Virus record (IMG/VR): IMGVR_UViG_3300028376_000003
Location: 1 to 64,000 of that record
Source: a virus
Strand: one strand, 5' to 3'
DNA: 64,000 nt
The position numbers were made by a program, and so were the translations under genes. Under the pieces are notes generated by a model. That model had not been told where the DNA came from and searched no databases. It was given only the letters and a program-made list of their open reading frames with translations. Position 1 is the stretch's first letter. Each line of letters opens with the position of its first letter. Below are positions 27,601 through 35,913 of the stretch, one piece after another.

Positions 27601-30452
27601 TAAACATCACCATTCAATGGATTAAAGTCTATATCAAAAGCTTCTCCATTATTTTGAAATTCTACAATCCCAATTACCATATTTGTTAAGGGATTTATAA
27701 TATACATGCTATTAATAGTTAGTGCATACAAATAATTATTAATATTATTATATTTAAGTTTTATACTTCCGTTGTTATTTATTAGGTCAATTATTGTAAC
27801 AATATTTGATGTTGATGCATTGTGAACTATAAGAGAGTCTGCTAGTGTGTATATAGAGTTAGAGTTCTGTATATAGATTATATCAACCATATTATCAGCA
27901 CCAGAAAATCTATTTAAATCAAATTCGATAACTTCATAGTCATTAGCATTAAAATCAATCTTAAACTGACTATTACTTTTATCTAGATTTAAATTATTAT
28001 CTGGCTCTAAGTTTCTAAATTCAGTATTAAACGGACTTGTAATTGTTCTATCTGGGGATAACGGTTCACCACATCCAGTTAAACCATAACCATTATCAAA
28101 TGCCAATGTTACAAATGCAGATGAATTACAAATACTAGATGTAAGACCCCAAAATGGGCCTTCATAACTTATATTCATTATGAGTGGGTCTAGGTATTGG
28201 ATAGTATATTCTTGATTAACTAAAGAATATATAGTATTGTTTATACTCAAAGCCATACCAGTTGCAAATCCATATTCTTCAAAATCTTCTAAACTCTCAT
28301 CTCTATCTCTTGGTAATAGGATTTCATTTGATGATATTATAACACCCTCATTGCCCTTTATTAAGTTATTTATCTCAAAGTCTTTTAACCCAGGTATATT
28401 AACCTTACCAGTTGTTATAGTATAATCTAATCTTCTCTTTAGGTCTTTTATATCAAATATCAAAAGTTGATTTATGTTTTTGACAATTATACCAAAATCA
28501 TTCAATCTATTATTGTGTTCTCTAACCCATTTGCTTATTGTTGATATCACATCTGGTGTGTTAGTACTACTATTATAAATAGTTTGTACACCATATGATA
28601 TACCATTTATTCTTATATCTAGATACCCACCCAAGTCTCTAAATAATACTCTTGAATGTTCTATATAATAATTAGCAGTTGTCCCAACTAATACATCATC
28701 CACGCTAACAGGTACATTTGGATATTGTGATAATACTCTGATTGAATTATAGAAAAGAGAAGTAGTGTTTCCAGAAAATCTAAGTTGAATATCTATACCT
28801 AGTTTAAATAATTCGATATAATTTCTACTCAACCAGTTTCTAAGTGTTCTATCTATTGTTCTTTCTACATCAATAGAGTTTTTTCCCGAAAATATAAAGC
28901 TAACTTCTTCTTCATATATCATACCATTTATATTTACCTTTATACCAAATTCATCTATGTCTGTAAAAACTATTTTAAAATCAAAAAGTTCTGAATTATT
29001 ATAATTAAGTTCGTAATCTAAATCTTCTCCAACACCAACTAGTCTTTCTATGGCTTTAAAAAACCCTCCAATTTTATTGGTATTTATAGCCTCAGTGTGA
29101 TAAAAATTGACATTAGCATACTGGCTTGGATAAACCAAATCAGCATTAACCTGATTATTCTCATAATATAGGTCTATGTTAAATAAATTTAAATCATCTT
29201 TATATTTTTCTATTGCAGATGCTAGTGTTATTTCTTTGTTAGTATCCCAACTATAAGTGAAATAAAATCTATCTGTAGTAAGGTATAACTGACCTAATGA
29301 TATATTATCTGGTTGTAATATTTGTTCTATTTTTATATAATCGGGTCTACCCCATTTTTCGCTATTACTAGGTGTGATTGATGATGTTTCAATATTTGAA
29401 AAAGATTGTACATAATTCTCTTTACACTGAAATATTCTGTTGTTGAATGTAACTTGGTCACCCACTATAAAATCGGTTGTTGTTAATATCCCATCCCAAT
29501 TTCTCAAATCAGATACTCTTAAAAACACATCACTGTTTATACTTCCCTCTATTTTGAACTCAGTACCAGGTTTTATGATAGCTGGATAAAAGTTTGGATC
29601 TATGTTTATCCTACTATCACTATCTATAACTATTCCCCCATTATATATCCTTGGTAAATCGGTTTTTGATATCACCTCAATAATAAAGTCTTTATCATCT
29701 GGTAATTCATCCTTATGTAATAAATATTCATAGTGGATTAAGTCAATAAGTTTTGTGTTATCAACAGTAACTACTTTGTCGTTTAATTTAGAATTTATTA
29801 TATTCAATTTTTTGCCTATAAAATATTTATCATAAAATTCTGGTTCGCTCCAATCTGATAACTTTTCTTTATAAGTTTCTATATCTATATAATCATAAAC
29901 ACCAATACAATTGACACCAGATAATTTTTGGTTTATATAAGAGTTTTCATTTTCATAGAGTTGTTGATAATCTATTTCAAAGCTTTTATTATCTACTTGT
30001 GATAGTATAAGTATAGCATTGCTTTTATTACCAGAAACTACGTAGGTCTTATTAGGGTTATTGAACTCCAAGAAAGGATTATCGAATGATACAATAGTTC
30101 CAATTGGAAACTTAGCTTGGAAATCATCACCATATATCCATTTAGAATAAAATCCGACATCGTTGTTTACTGGTTCTATTTTAGTTATGTCTTGGCTTTT
30201 TAAGTCAGTGCCATAAAAGTGTATTCCCCTCTCATTAAACAACTGAAACTTTCTTGTAGTTAATTCATTAGGTCTTTCAAAGTCAAATGATGGTACGTCT
30301 TCAAACATATAAAGTCCGTATGTTTTATATATATCAGTAGAGCTCTCATGGAAGAGTATATCTCCCTCGAATCTATTAACTGATTCATTATAATTGAAAT
30401 TAAGGAAATCTCCTTCTTTATTAAACCAAATTAGATTTTCGTGATTAGACAT
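24651..30452 (-). CDS. Giant tail/baseplate or adhesin protein with beta-propeller
   Basis: 1,933 residues. The N-terminal part holds short W/Y/G modules (about 315-370: NWDGILTTTDFIVGDQVTF, then a WGRPDYIKI end) like chitin-binding CBM5/12 folds. Residues about 855-1175 contain repeated blades such as FDIDFNPLNGDVYVT, FNDFEGDMYVST and INQFDGDVYLTS, a YVTN/NHL-like beta-propeller. The C-terminal 180 residues carry two more CBM5/12-like modules (STYNRGDKVRYLDFLYES; YKVGSIVLYNNNYYSLR). Such a composition fits a virion surface or baseplate protein that touches host glycans. It is a single-gene unit with its own promoter-like element. Confidence 0.7.
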   Translation of the reverse strand: MSNHENLIWFNKEGDFLNFNYNESVNRFEGDILFHESSTDIYKTYGLYMFEDVPSFDFERPNELTTRKFQLFNERGIHFYGTDLKSQDITKIEPVNNDVGFYSKWIYGDDFQAKFPIGTIVSFDNPFLEFNNPNKTYVVSGNKSNAILILSQVDNKSFEIDYQQLYENENSYINQKLSGVNCIGVYDYIDIETYKEKLSDWSEPEFYDKYFIGKKLNIINSKLNDKVVTVDNTKLIDLIHYEYLLHKDELPDDKDFIIEVISKTDLPRIYNGGIVIDSDSRINIDPNFYPAIIKPGTEFKIEGSINSDVFLRVSDLRNWDGILTTTDFIVGDQVTFNNRIFQCKENYVQSFSNIETSSITPSNSEKWGRPDYIKIEQILQPDNISLGQLYLTTDRFYFTYSWDTNKEITLASAIEKYKDDLNLFNIDLYYENNQVNADLVYPSQYANVNFYHTEAINTNKIGGFFKAIERLVGVGEDLDYELNYNNSELFDFKIVFTDIDEFGIKVNINGMIYEEEVSFIFSGKNSIDVERTIDRTLRNWLSRNYIELFKLGIDIQLRFSGNTTSLFYNSIRVLSQYPNVPVSVDDVLVGTTANYYIEHSRVLFRDLGGYLDIRINGISYGVQTIYNSSTNTPDVISTISKWVREHNNRLNDFGIIVKNINQLLIFDIKDLKRRLDYTITTGKVNIPGLKDFEINNLIKGNEGVIISSNEILLPRDRDESLEDFEEYGFATGMALSINNTIYSLVNQEYTIQYLDPLIMNISYEGPFWGLTSSICNSSAFVTLAFDNGYGLTGCGEPLSPDRTITSPFNTEFRNLEPDNNLNLDKSNSQFKIDFNANDYEVIEFDLNRFSGADNMVDIIYIQNSNSIYTLADSLIVHNASTSNIVTIIDLINNNGSIKLKYNNINNYLYALTINSMYIINPLTNMVIGIVEFQNNGEAFDIDFNPLNGDVYVTFYNLPEISIWGSINLSNIPSRTIDSNINEFPLNVSNTKNIVFNDFEGDMYVSTDNGFIIRINSNRTIQNVYDAGVLKSELFYEPVEESIYFFTDTHLSKIDNGVLEDIEEYSNDFNEILFNNLTGNMNISTGSSNDGDFLKVDIISDSVESYDIDTYGFLGINQFDGDVYLTSQTLDVVYVINPINGTILHTQNLTSGATQIINNPERNSMWAIQPSNKRIIEMSVEVNTTITPFEQEPEVVGENLYGTLNPDYVKRESMWLKTKDYIRKPRENFEGDTQVSLYWKWEDNQTPEFFIYDFTGDQLENNGSYSYTGIKPFDKIVLNKSPNKDINRINQPEFQQTIFDKISYELPFIDDQRNVSTDVEPLELFLGYKSTLEGAYQSILKLYKKESVRFDIESDSMTDITLEIIEGSDRRGIIYLNNTSPVSLSNRGLKPEQLLVLYLNDISNESNQYTSVNNASVFKIRQVFSKSIIIDFINSNDFISDENTVIDNYPSVGDTTYLSTTFKIIDKEIGRFNVYGQTEDEDERFKINLANEGKLIGPDEVFIFKQYDIQEGGIDWTFLNKKRKEMLMMKQLIYPYIGAYKSIINAINFFGYNDLQLNEYYRNVNPESESFSKLFKVEIPDIFDNSTEGWDDNDFIKNTYPNTNFEETKLFNLTYKITDKEGNRVINYTLDEVIIKLQGLKYWLKNNIIPLTHKIEDITGLAYVKTSNYIQHRLHDIRIINIKENMTPISCKMNEAYLMPINSGSTVYNCAIDFYSIVEGIGKSDYTTEGVKAYDGFKLEIPDSFDIEIRTYKTYKEWEPFSTYNRGDKVRYLDFLYESVIDFNRTNNPSKYNTALPWSPNINYKVGSIVLYNNNYYSLRTSALMSSTPPLSDSVNWLKISQWIRISLEPVQTVQEFRKGSNLLPYSFTIDSNIDPFITIEVTSDNGYGEIYRDRKNYELKGANDLGLMSVNQVNLPTLRSPLTPIFDVPTDNT

Positions 30453-30472
30453 TCAAGATATTATATTTGATT

Positions 30473-30483
30473 TATATATTAAT
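30473..30483 (-). promoter_or_regulatory. TTTAATATATA-class promoter candidate (variant ATTAATATATA)
   Basis: On the minus strand, 20 bases before ATG 30452 of the giant tail gene. Confidence 0.5.
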
Positions 30484-30506
30484 TTTAGTCTTTCTTGCTA
30501 GTGTGT

Positions 30507-30517
30507 TTTAATATATA
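30507..30517 (+). promoter_or_regulatory. TTTAATATATA-class promoter candidate
   Basis: Exact consensus, 4 bases before ATG 30522. It falls inside the longer TTG frame from 30495 and so favours the shorter start. Confidence 0.55.
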
Positions 30518-30521
30518 TAGT

Positions 30522-30893
30522 ATGAATATTAGGAGATACATCAAATATTTAAATGATAGTTTTCTACGGAGAGTGTTTAGTAAAAAATATAAAAGATGTG
30601 TTAGGTCTAAACTAATATCTAAAGAAATACTTAAATTAATAAAAGATAAAGGAATAAATGATTGGAACTCTTATAATAACATGAAAGATATAGACCAAGA
30701 TATAGTCAATTCTATAATATTTACTAAATCCGAAGATATAGACCAGATAATGGAAATAAAGTTCTTAATAAGGTATATGTTATCTGATAAAAGGGAATTA
30801 ATGGTATATTTGAAAACATTGGAATTAAACGAAGAATATGAAAAATGTCAAATGGTTTTTGATAAAATAATAAACAAACATGGGGATAATTAA
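30522..30893 (+). CDS. Hypothetical basic protein
   Basis: 123 residues starting MNIRRYIKYLNDSF, helical and Lys/Arg-rich in the first half, no recognised domain. The N-terminus weakly resembles the tag family. A longer frame from TTG 30495 exists, but the promoter-like element lies inside it. It overlaps the next gene by 14 bases. Confidence 0.6.
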   Translation: MNIRRYIKYLNDSFLRRVFSKKYKRCVRSKLISKEILKLIKDKGINDWNSYNNMKDIDQDIVNSIIFTKSEDIDQIMEIKFLIRYMLSDKRELMVYLKTLELNEEYEKCQMVFDKIINKHGDN

Positions 30894-31473
30894 AAAATTT
30901 AGTGATTATAGATTAGTATCAGAAAATATAAAATATCACATTGATAATAGTATAAGTTTTACAAATAATATATTTAGAACTGGTTCTGAGTCATTTTACA
31001 TACTTCTAGAAGAAGTTAGAAATCTATACGAAGATGGTGTTATAGAATTGGTTGATTTAGATATGGAACTCTATGAAAATACTGATATAGGCAGATATGG
31101 GATTTATAAAGGTATAAAAGTACCATTAGATATACCTTCTGAATCAGATGAGTACATAATAGAAGAGAAGAAACACGAATATAAAGGTGGTAAAAAAGTA
31201 GAAATAAACAAACCAACTCGGTCAAGTGGTCCAAAGAAATATAAAGTATATGTTAAAAATCCAGATACTGGGAATATAATAAAGATAAACTTTGGTGATA
31301 AAAAAGGTGGACTTAGTGTTAAATTAGATGATAAAGAAGCTAGTAAAAACTTTGCGGCTAGACATGACTGTAAGAATAAAAAAGATAAGACAACTGCTGG
31401 ATATTGGTCATGTAGGTTGCCAAGATATGCAGATTCTTTAGGTATTAGTGGTCAATCAAATAGCTATTGGTGA
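30880..31473 (+). CDS. Virion-associated-type protein with Cys/His C-terminal module
   Basis: 197 residues starting MGIIKKFSDYRLVSEN, a capsid-targeting-like tag. The last 75 residues form a module I recall from many marine T4-like phages: KVYVKNPDTGNI, FGDKKGG, then FAARHDCKNKKDKTTAGYWS and CRLPRYADSLGIS. The H and two C residues could bind a metal (inference). No biochemical function is known to me. It is followed by a cupin-like gene, a neighbour or fusion partner seen in such phages (recollection). Confidence 0.7.
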   Translation: MGIIKKFSDYRLVSENIKYHIDNSISFTNNIFRTGSESFYILLEEVRNLYEDGVIELVDLDMELYENTDIGRYGIYKGIKVPLDIPSESDEYIIEEKKHEYKGGKKVEINKPTRSSGPKKYKVYVKNPDTGNIIKINFGDKKGGLSVKLDDKEASKNFAARHDCKNKKDKTTAGYWSCRLPRYADSLGISGQSNSYW

Positions 31474-31475
31474 AT

Positions 31476-31739
31476 ATGGAGAATCCTTATACAGAAAATA
31501 AGATAAGTAAAAACACTTTCATAAGAGAGTTTTCACAAGCTATTCCATCTAATGAAATGGTTTGGCATCGTGATGAAGAGGATAGATATATTACATGTAT
31601 AAATGAGTGTAATTGGAAAATACAATTGGATAACGAATTACCTAAAAGCATAACAGAAAATACATTTATACCTAAAGAGACCTACCATAGGATAATAAAG
31701 GGTAATGGTAATCTAATAATAAGAATAATTAAAAAATAA
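31476..31739 (+). CDS. Cupin-like small protein
   Basis: 87 residues (start at ATG 31476; the longer frame begins at TTG 31467 and overlaps the previous stop). EMVWHRDEEDRYI, CNWKIQLDNELP and IPKETYHRIIKG follow a pattern widespread in T4-like phages of marine hosts, interpreted as a single cupin-like beta barrel with possible metal ligands at the two HR positions. Its substrate is unknown. Coupled to the previous gene (2-base gap). Confidence 0.6.
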   Translation: MENPYTENKISKNTFIREFSQAIPSNEMVWHRDEEDRYITCINECNWKIQLDNELPKSITENTFIPKETYHRIIKGNGNLIIRIIKK

Positions 31740-31991
31740 CTATTTCAAAACTCTCTTAATATTATAGTTTCGCTTAGCAACCTTATCAACAGGCTCTATT
31801 ATTAGTTCACCATCATATATCTTTATACACCATTCACTTCCATCTTTTTCATCTTTGAGGGTTATTGAAGTAGCAGTGACACAATTAGTGAAAGTATTAT
31901 TATCACTAAATACTAAACTCGTATTGTTTGTAAGATTAGATGATATAAGATTAGATGATATAAGATTGGTTGATGTAGGAATTTTGCTCAT
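31740..31991 (-). CDS. Small hypothetical protein with repeat-encoded N-terminus
   Basis: 83 residues; the N-terminus contains NLISSNLISSNL encoded by a 15-base tandem repeat, and the rest is a small beta-rich domain (GSEWCIKIYDGELIIEP). No recognised family. It abuts the stop of the convergent cupin-like gene. Confidence 0.55.
   Translation of the reverse strand: MSKIPTSTNLISSNLISSNLTNNTSLVFSDNNTFTNCVTATSITLKDEKDGSEWCIKIYDGELIIEPVDKVAKRNYNIKRVLK
31931..31975. repeat. 15-base tandem repeat, three copies
   Basis: Unit TAAGATTAGATGATA, twice exact and once with three changes, inside the N-terminal coding part of the 31740-31991 gene. Confidence 0.85.
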
Positions 31992-32017
31992 TTTACTATT
32001 ATATACTAAAATATTAA

Positions 32018-32311
32018 TTAGTTTATATATTTATCATATATAAACTCACAAATTAATTTAATTCTTTTATCTTGTCTATGCATATCCATAGCCTCTTGTA
32101 CTAATTCTTTAGTAATCAATTTATCTACTTGTTCTATAACTTCATCAATTTCTTTAAAAGCTTTTTCTGAAATCTCTCCTTCTTCCATCATAATATGGGT
32201 AATGCCAGATTTTAACATTTTGATAAAATCTTTTTCTGGACTCACTTTATTACCAAAGAAATCTGTATAACCCAACTCCTTACCTTCTAATACTTTTGTA
32301 AATTTTTTCAT
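32018..32311 (-). CDS. Small helical protein with capsid-targeting-like tag
   Basis: 97 residues beginning MKKFTKVLEGKELG, of the tag family, followed by a helical acidic domain. No recognised enzymatic motif. A promoter-like element sits 4 bases before its start, and the metallophosphoesterase gene diverges from it. Confidence 0.65.
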   Translation of the reverse strand: MKKFTKVLEGKELGYTDFFGNKVSPEKDFIKMLKSGITHIMMEEGEISEKAFKEIDEVIEQVDKLITKELVQEAMDMHRQDKRIKLICEFIYDKYIN

Positions 32312-32315
32312 AGAT

Positions 32316-32326
32316 TATATATTATA
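32316..32326 (-). promoter_or_regulatory. TTTAATATATA-class promoter candidate (variant TATAATATATA)
   Basis: On the minus strand, 4 bases before ATG 32311. Confidence 0.5.
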
Positions 32327-32341
32327 TTGAACCATTTACCC

Positions 32342-32349
32342 TATATTTG
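32342..32349 (+). promoter_or_regulatory. TAnnTTTG (Bacteroidota -7) candidate
   Basis: TATATTTG, 16 bases before ATG 32366. A TTG lies at 32327-32329, closer than the usual -33 spacing. It may be a host-polymerase promoter for an early gene. Confidence 0.45.
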
Positions 32350-32365
32350 TACAAAAACTAAATAG

Positions 32366-32968
32366 ATGAAACATTTTAAACAAAATATATTTTTTATAAG
32401 TGATTTACATTTTTGTCACAAAAAAATATTAGATTTTGACAAGAGACCATTTCCAAACATTGATGATATGAATGAATGTTTAATAAATAACTGGAACTCA
32501 GTGGTAAAAGATGGTGATATAGTATACTTTTTAGGTGATTTTAGCTTTAGTGGCACAGCTATAAGAAAAGAAATAGCAGATTCCTTAAATGGTACTATTT
32601 ATTTTATACTAGGAAACCACGATAGTTATAAAAACATCTTAAAAACTAATAGATTTGAAGATATAATAAGTTATGGTACTGAGATTTATGTAAAGGATGA
32701 AAGTATTGTAGATACTGAAAGAAATGGTGGCTTTCAAATGATTGTATTATCGCATTATCCTATTATAGTATGGAACAAATGCCATGTAGGGTCTTGGATG
32801 CTACACGGACATACACATGGGTCTTTATATGCTACACAGAAAGATATTCTATATAGAAGAAAAATTGAAGATGTAGGCTGTAATGTTATTAACTATACAC
32901 CAAAATCATATGTTGAAATAAGAGAAATAATGAATAATAGGATAATTACAGAAAATTATAAAAATTAA
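32366..32968 (+). CDS. Calcineurin-like metallophosphoesterase
   Basis: A 200-residue metal-dependent phosphoesterase. Motifs in order: FISDLHFCH (D and H ligands, about 10-18), FLGDFSF (GD; about 55), LGNHDS (GNHD; about 79-84), LSHYPI (H) and LHGHTHG (GHxH). These are the full set of the family, so it should be active. The substrate could be a nucleotide, cyclic nucleotide, protein or DNA end; phage members include protein phosphatases and Mre11/gp47-like nucleases, but this one is too short for gp47. It precedes other nucleotide-related genes. Confidence 0.88.
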   Translation: MKHFKQNIFFISDLHFCHKKILDFDKRPFPNIDDMNECLINNWNSVVKDGDIVYFLGDFSFSGTAIRKEIADSLNGTIYFILGNHDSYKNILKTNRFEDIISYGTEIYVKDESIVDTERNGGFQMIVLSHYPIIVWNKCHVGSWMLHGHTHGSLYATQKDILYRRKIEDVGCNVINYTPKSYVEIREIMNNRIITENYKN

Positions 32969-32988
32969 TATATTTATCATATAAAAAC

Positions 32989-32999
32989 TTTTATATATA
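32989..32999 (+). promoter_or_regulatory. TTTAATATATA-class promoter candidate (variant TTTTATATATA)
   Basis: Lies 14 bases before ATG 33014, followed by an ACTATAAAAAAG leader like those of other members. Confidence 0.5.
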
Positions 33000-33013
33000 A
33001 CTATAAAAAAGTT

Positions 33014-33472
33014 ATGAAGCATTTAAAAACATTTAATGAAAGCGTAGAAAGTGATATAGACACACTATGTGAAAAATTTGGCATAAAGAATTACACAGTA
33101 AATAGCAATGGTAGTATCGATGTAAAAGGCGATGTTAATTTAGCTAATAAAAATTTAGCCAAATTACCAATCACCTTTTCAATGGTCGGTGGGAGTTTCT
33201 ATTGTCAAGACAATAAATTAGAGTCATTAGTTGGGTCTCCTAAAGAGGTTGTAAAGGACTTTGACTGTAGTAAAAATAAATTGAAAAATTTGAAAGGATC
33301 CCCTTCACATGTTCGTGATTTTGATTGTTCATATAATAAATTAGAGACTTTGGTAGGATCTCCTTCACACGCTCGTAATTTCGATTGTAGAAATAATCAG
33401 TTAACTTCATTAAAAGGATTGAATCAAAAACAAATGAAAAAGGTACAATCTGATGGTAATAACATTAAATAA
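33014..33472 (+). CDS. Leucine-rich-repeat-like protein with capsid-targeting-like tag
   Basis: 152 residues starting MKHLKTFNESVES, of the tag family. After a 40-residue N-terminal domain come about four repeats of 20-21 residues such as DFDCSKNKLKNLKGSP and NFDCRNNQLTSLKGL, with a Cys-x-x-N-x-L pattern of leucine-rich-repeat-like solenoids. It is a shorter relative of the three clustered proteins at 39135-41588, which share the domain and tag order. Such solenoids bind proteins; a packaged factor acting on a host target is possible (inference). Confidence 0.75.
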   Translation: MKHLKTFNESVESDIDTLCEKFGIKNYTVNSNGSIDVKGDVNLANKNLAKLPITFSMVGGSFYCQDNKLESLVGSPKEVVKDFDCSKNKLKNLKGSPSHVRDFDCSYNKLETLVGSPSHARNFDCRNNQLTSLKGLNQKQMKKVQSDGNNIK

Positions 33473-33500
33473 AATTTAATTAATTAAGTTCTCTTATCAT

Positions 33501-33546
33501 AATAATTTAACCCCATATCTATAAAGAAATATGGGGTTAAATTATT
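33501..33546. terminator. Perfect 18-bp hairpin, terminator
   Basis: Arms AATAATTTAACCCCATAT and its complement with a 10-base loop, after the repeat-protein gene. The flanks are A/T but not long T runs, so a regulatory RNA hairpin is also possible. The remaining gap to 33635 shows no gene. Confidence 0.7.
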
Positions 33547-33634
33547 GCTAGTGTATTATAAATACACTATATTTGCTTATCAAAAAAATAAAACATAATA
33601 ACTAAATTTCAATTTAAAACTGATAAAAATTAAT

Positions 33635-33904
33635 ATGGTTAATATAGAAATGTATATAGAGAAGTGTAAAGATTCAAACAATCACATATTATTCAGTCAG
33701 AATATTATTAGATACAATACTAATAATTTAATGAATATGGATGATGCTAGATTGTTTATAATGTCTTATCTACCTAATAAATTAAAAGATATAGAATATA
33801 GCCTTGTTATTACATCAAATGGTGATGTAGTAAACATTAAGGTTATATTTAACTATAATAAAGGAATAACCAGAGAATGTAAAATAAAAGAGATAGTCGG
33901 ATGA
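33635..33904 (+). CDS. Small hypothetical protein
   Basis: 89 residues, no recognised domain; the C-terminal half is beta-rich (YSLVITSNGDVVNIKVIF). It begins a run of three closely spaced plus-strand genes. Confidence 0.6.
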   Translation: MVNIEMYIEKCKDSNNHILFSQNIIRYNTNNLMNMDDARLFIMSYLPNKLKDIEYSLVITSNGDVVNIKVIFNYNKGITRECKIKEIVG

Positions 33905-33920
33905 ATTTAATAGATAGATT

Positions 33921-34268
33921 ATGTGTTATGTATATAAAGTTTCGGATGAGAAAAGACACCAATCTTGTTTATCAGATGAGGTGTATTACAATAATTTAGA
34001 TTGTGATGATGACGCATTTTATAGATTCTTTTATAATGATGATTACTATGATGAACTTACCTATTTAGAAGAATTTAATTATGTAGAGTATGGCAAGCAT
34101 GAAAAAGCTTTAATTAAGGAATATAACATTAATGCAATACAAATAGATTTAAATTCTTTTAAGTCTTTATCAATGGAACGTCAGCGAAAAATGGATATTA
34201 TATTCAAAGGTGAGGTTGGTGTAAAAAGACCAACATTTTCAGATTTACCAAAACAAAAAATTAAATAA
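33921..34268 (+). CDS. Small acidic hypothetical protein
   Basis: 115 residues, rich in Asp and Tyr (DDDAFYRFFYNDDYYDE), no recognised domain. The stop overlaps the start of the next gene by one base. Confidence 0.55.
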   Translation: MCYVYKVSDEKRHQSCLSDEVYYNNLDCDDDAFYRFFYNDDYYDELTYLEEFNYVEYGKHEKALIKEYNINAIQIDLNSFKSLSMERQRKMDIIFKGEVGVKRPTFSDLPKQKIK

Positions 34269-35209
34269 TGAAGATAAAAATATTTGAGGGGAATTGGCAG
34301 AGGAAGGATGTACTTGGTAGTCGTGATATTTTTGTATTTGGTGATAATAACGCTAGGGTTGGGAAAGGTGGACAAGCTGTGATAAGAGGTCTGGATAATA
34401 CCTTTGGAATCAGAACTAAAATAGGACCTAATAATAAGCCACTATCTTTCTATAATGATAAAGATTTAAAATCTAATACTCAAAAAATTGATGATGATGT
34501 ATTAAGATTAAAAAAACTTGCACTAGAGGGAAACACAATCGTATTTTCTAGTGGTGGCTATGGTACTGGGTTGTCAAAGTTACCAGAGGTAGCCCCACAG
34601 ACATTTAACCACCTATGTAATATCTTGTTAAGGCATTTCAAATTTGATAATAGAAAAGGTACTAAATACAATAGAGTTCCTGGTTATGACGAACTTATGG
34701 ATGGTAAGTATTTAAACTTAATAAATAGTAATAAAGAAATAATACAACCTGTAAATAATGGCTTATTTATACCAGAGCATCTGAACGCTAAAATATACAC
34801 AGTAGAAAAGTTAATCCAGACAGAAAGAAAGACTGCATTTACCTCAAAAGTAAAATATAAAGAGGGAGAGGTTTTAAAGATTAAAACGTTCGGAAGCAAT
34901 AAATATATAGTAGCTAGAGTTATTAGTAATTATAGAATGGTTGATATAAGCAGAGAATTGTGGTCATTTTTTGATGGTTATAGACACGAACTACTGAATG
35001 GTGTTAATCTAAATCAATACTATCAAGTTCATTTTGAATACATATCAACTTTATCACAGGATGGGACTATTAACTTTAAAGGGGATTTATTTAGTACTAA
35101 CGCTAGTGAACTAAAAAGCAAAGAATCTAATAAAAATATTAACATAGATTCTGATGATAAAATTAAGAAGTTATTAAAAGAGATAGAAGATTTAAAAAAA
35201 AATGAATGA
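34268..35209 (+). CDS. Conserved phage FGDN/GKGGQA-domain protein
   Basis: 313 residues. The N-terminal 120 residues carry DIFVFGDNNARVGKGGQA, then VIRG..NTFGI..K and NTIVFSSGGYGTGLSKLPEV, a glycine-rich Rossmann-like pattern I recall from small phage and bacterial proteins of unknown function; the pattern suggests nucleotide or ADP-ribose binding (inference). The C-terminal 150 residues are unrecognised and end in a helix (KIKKLLKEIEDLKK). It lies among a phosphoesterase, a nucleotidyltransferase-like gene and a Nudix gene, so a nucleotide-metabolism or counter-defence role is plausible. Confidence 0.7.
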   Translation: MKIKIFEGNWQRKDVLGSRDIFVFGDNNARVGKGGQAVIRGLDNTFGIRTKIGPNNKPLSFYNDKDLKSNTQKIDDDVLRLKKLALEGNTIVFSSGGYGTGLSKLPEVAPQTFNHLCNILLRHFKFDNRKGTKYNRVPGYDELMDGKYLNLINSNKEIIQPVNNGLFIPEHLNAKIYTVEKLIQTERKTAFTSKVKYKEGEVLKIKTFGSNKYIVARVISNYRMVDISRELWSFFDGYRHELLNGVNLNQYYQVHFEYISTLSQDGTINFKGDLFSTNASELKSKESNKNINIDSDDKIKKLLKEIEDLKKNE

Positions 35210-35290
35210 TGTTTGTGTAGTTCATTTAACAGAGTTGATATACTAATTAGTTTAGAAAATACCTAGATAACACATATTAAAAATAAAATT

Positions 35291-35869
35291 ATGAGTAATA
35301 TTAAAGAGTGCTTCAGGAATTATAAAATATCTATAATTAATGACAAAACTATTTTAAAGCCTTCCTTGGATAGATTTAATATTCTTAAGGATAAATATAA
35401 TTCTATCGATGAAGAAATAGAAGATTATATAATAACTGGATCAGCTTGCTTATATATTTACGGAGTTATAGACAGACTTCCAAATGATTATGATATAATC
35501 ATTAAAAAAAGTTGTTCGCATAAATATAAAACCTTTGTTCTAAGAGATTGCTATGACAATGATATAGAGGTAAATAGACTAGGATATATTGAAATACCAC
35601 ATAAGCAAAAGGTTGTTAGGGGATTTATATCTAAATTAATAGGTAGAATAAGGGACAAGGAAGAGATATTATTAATTGATATTTTTACGAGAGATGATAA
35701 GCAAATAGGTTGTGAAAATGGTGAGATATGTGGTTATATTCTAGACAACCCACTCAATATAATAAATGAAAAAATAAGGATGGGTGGTTTAAAAAACCAT
35801 CAAGATTTAGGGCATATTTTTGGTGTTGATTACATCCATTTGTTCAGAGATCCTCCTTTTGAGTGTTAA
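35291..35869 (+). CDS. Nucleotidyltransferase-like protein
   Basis: 192 residues. TGSACLYIYGVIDRLPNDYD (49-68) fits the core of the Pol-beta-like nucleotidyltransferase fold: GS, then a helix, then D-x-D (D66, D68) for metal. A third acidic residue could be in LLIDIF. Related families include MNT/HEPN-type antitoxins, AbiEii-type toxins and tRNA nucleotidyltransferases; this one is unassigned. Together with the metallophosphoesterase and Nudix gene it makes a nucleotide-handling island. Confidence 0.6.
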   Translation: MSNIKECFRNYKISIINDKTILKPSLDRFNILKDKYNSIDEEIEDYIITGSACLYIYGVIDRLPNDYDIIIKKSCSHKYKTFVLRDCYDNDIEVNRLGYIEIPHKQKVVRGFISKLIGRIRDKEEILLIDIFTRDDKQIGCENGEICGYILDNPLNIINEKIRMGGLKNHQDLGHIFGVDYIHLFRDPPFEC

Positions 35870-35882
35870 GCAATGTATTGTT

Positions 35883-35893
35883 TTTAATATATA
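35883..35893 (+). promoter_or_regulatory. TTTAATATATA-class promoter candidate
   Basis: Exact consensus, 20 bases before ATG 35914. Confidence 0.55.
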
Positions 35894-35913
35894 AGTAAAA
35901 TTAATATCTAATA

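Noticed and set aside
32366-32968. Metallophosphoesterase as the gp47/SbcD partner of the gp46-like protein
   Set aside because: Only 200 residues and about 22 kb away; it lacks the length and capping domain of gp47.
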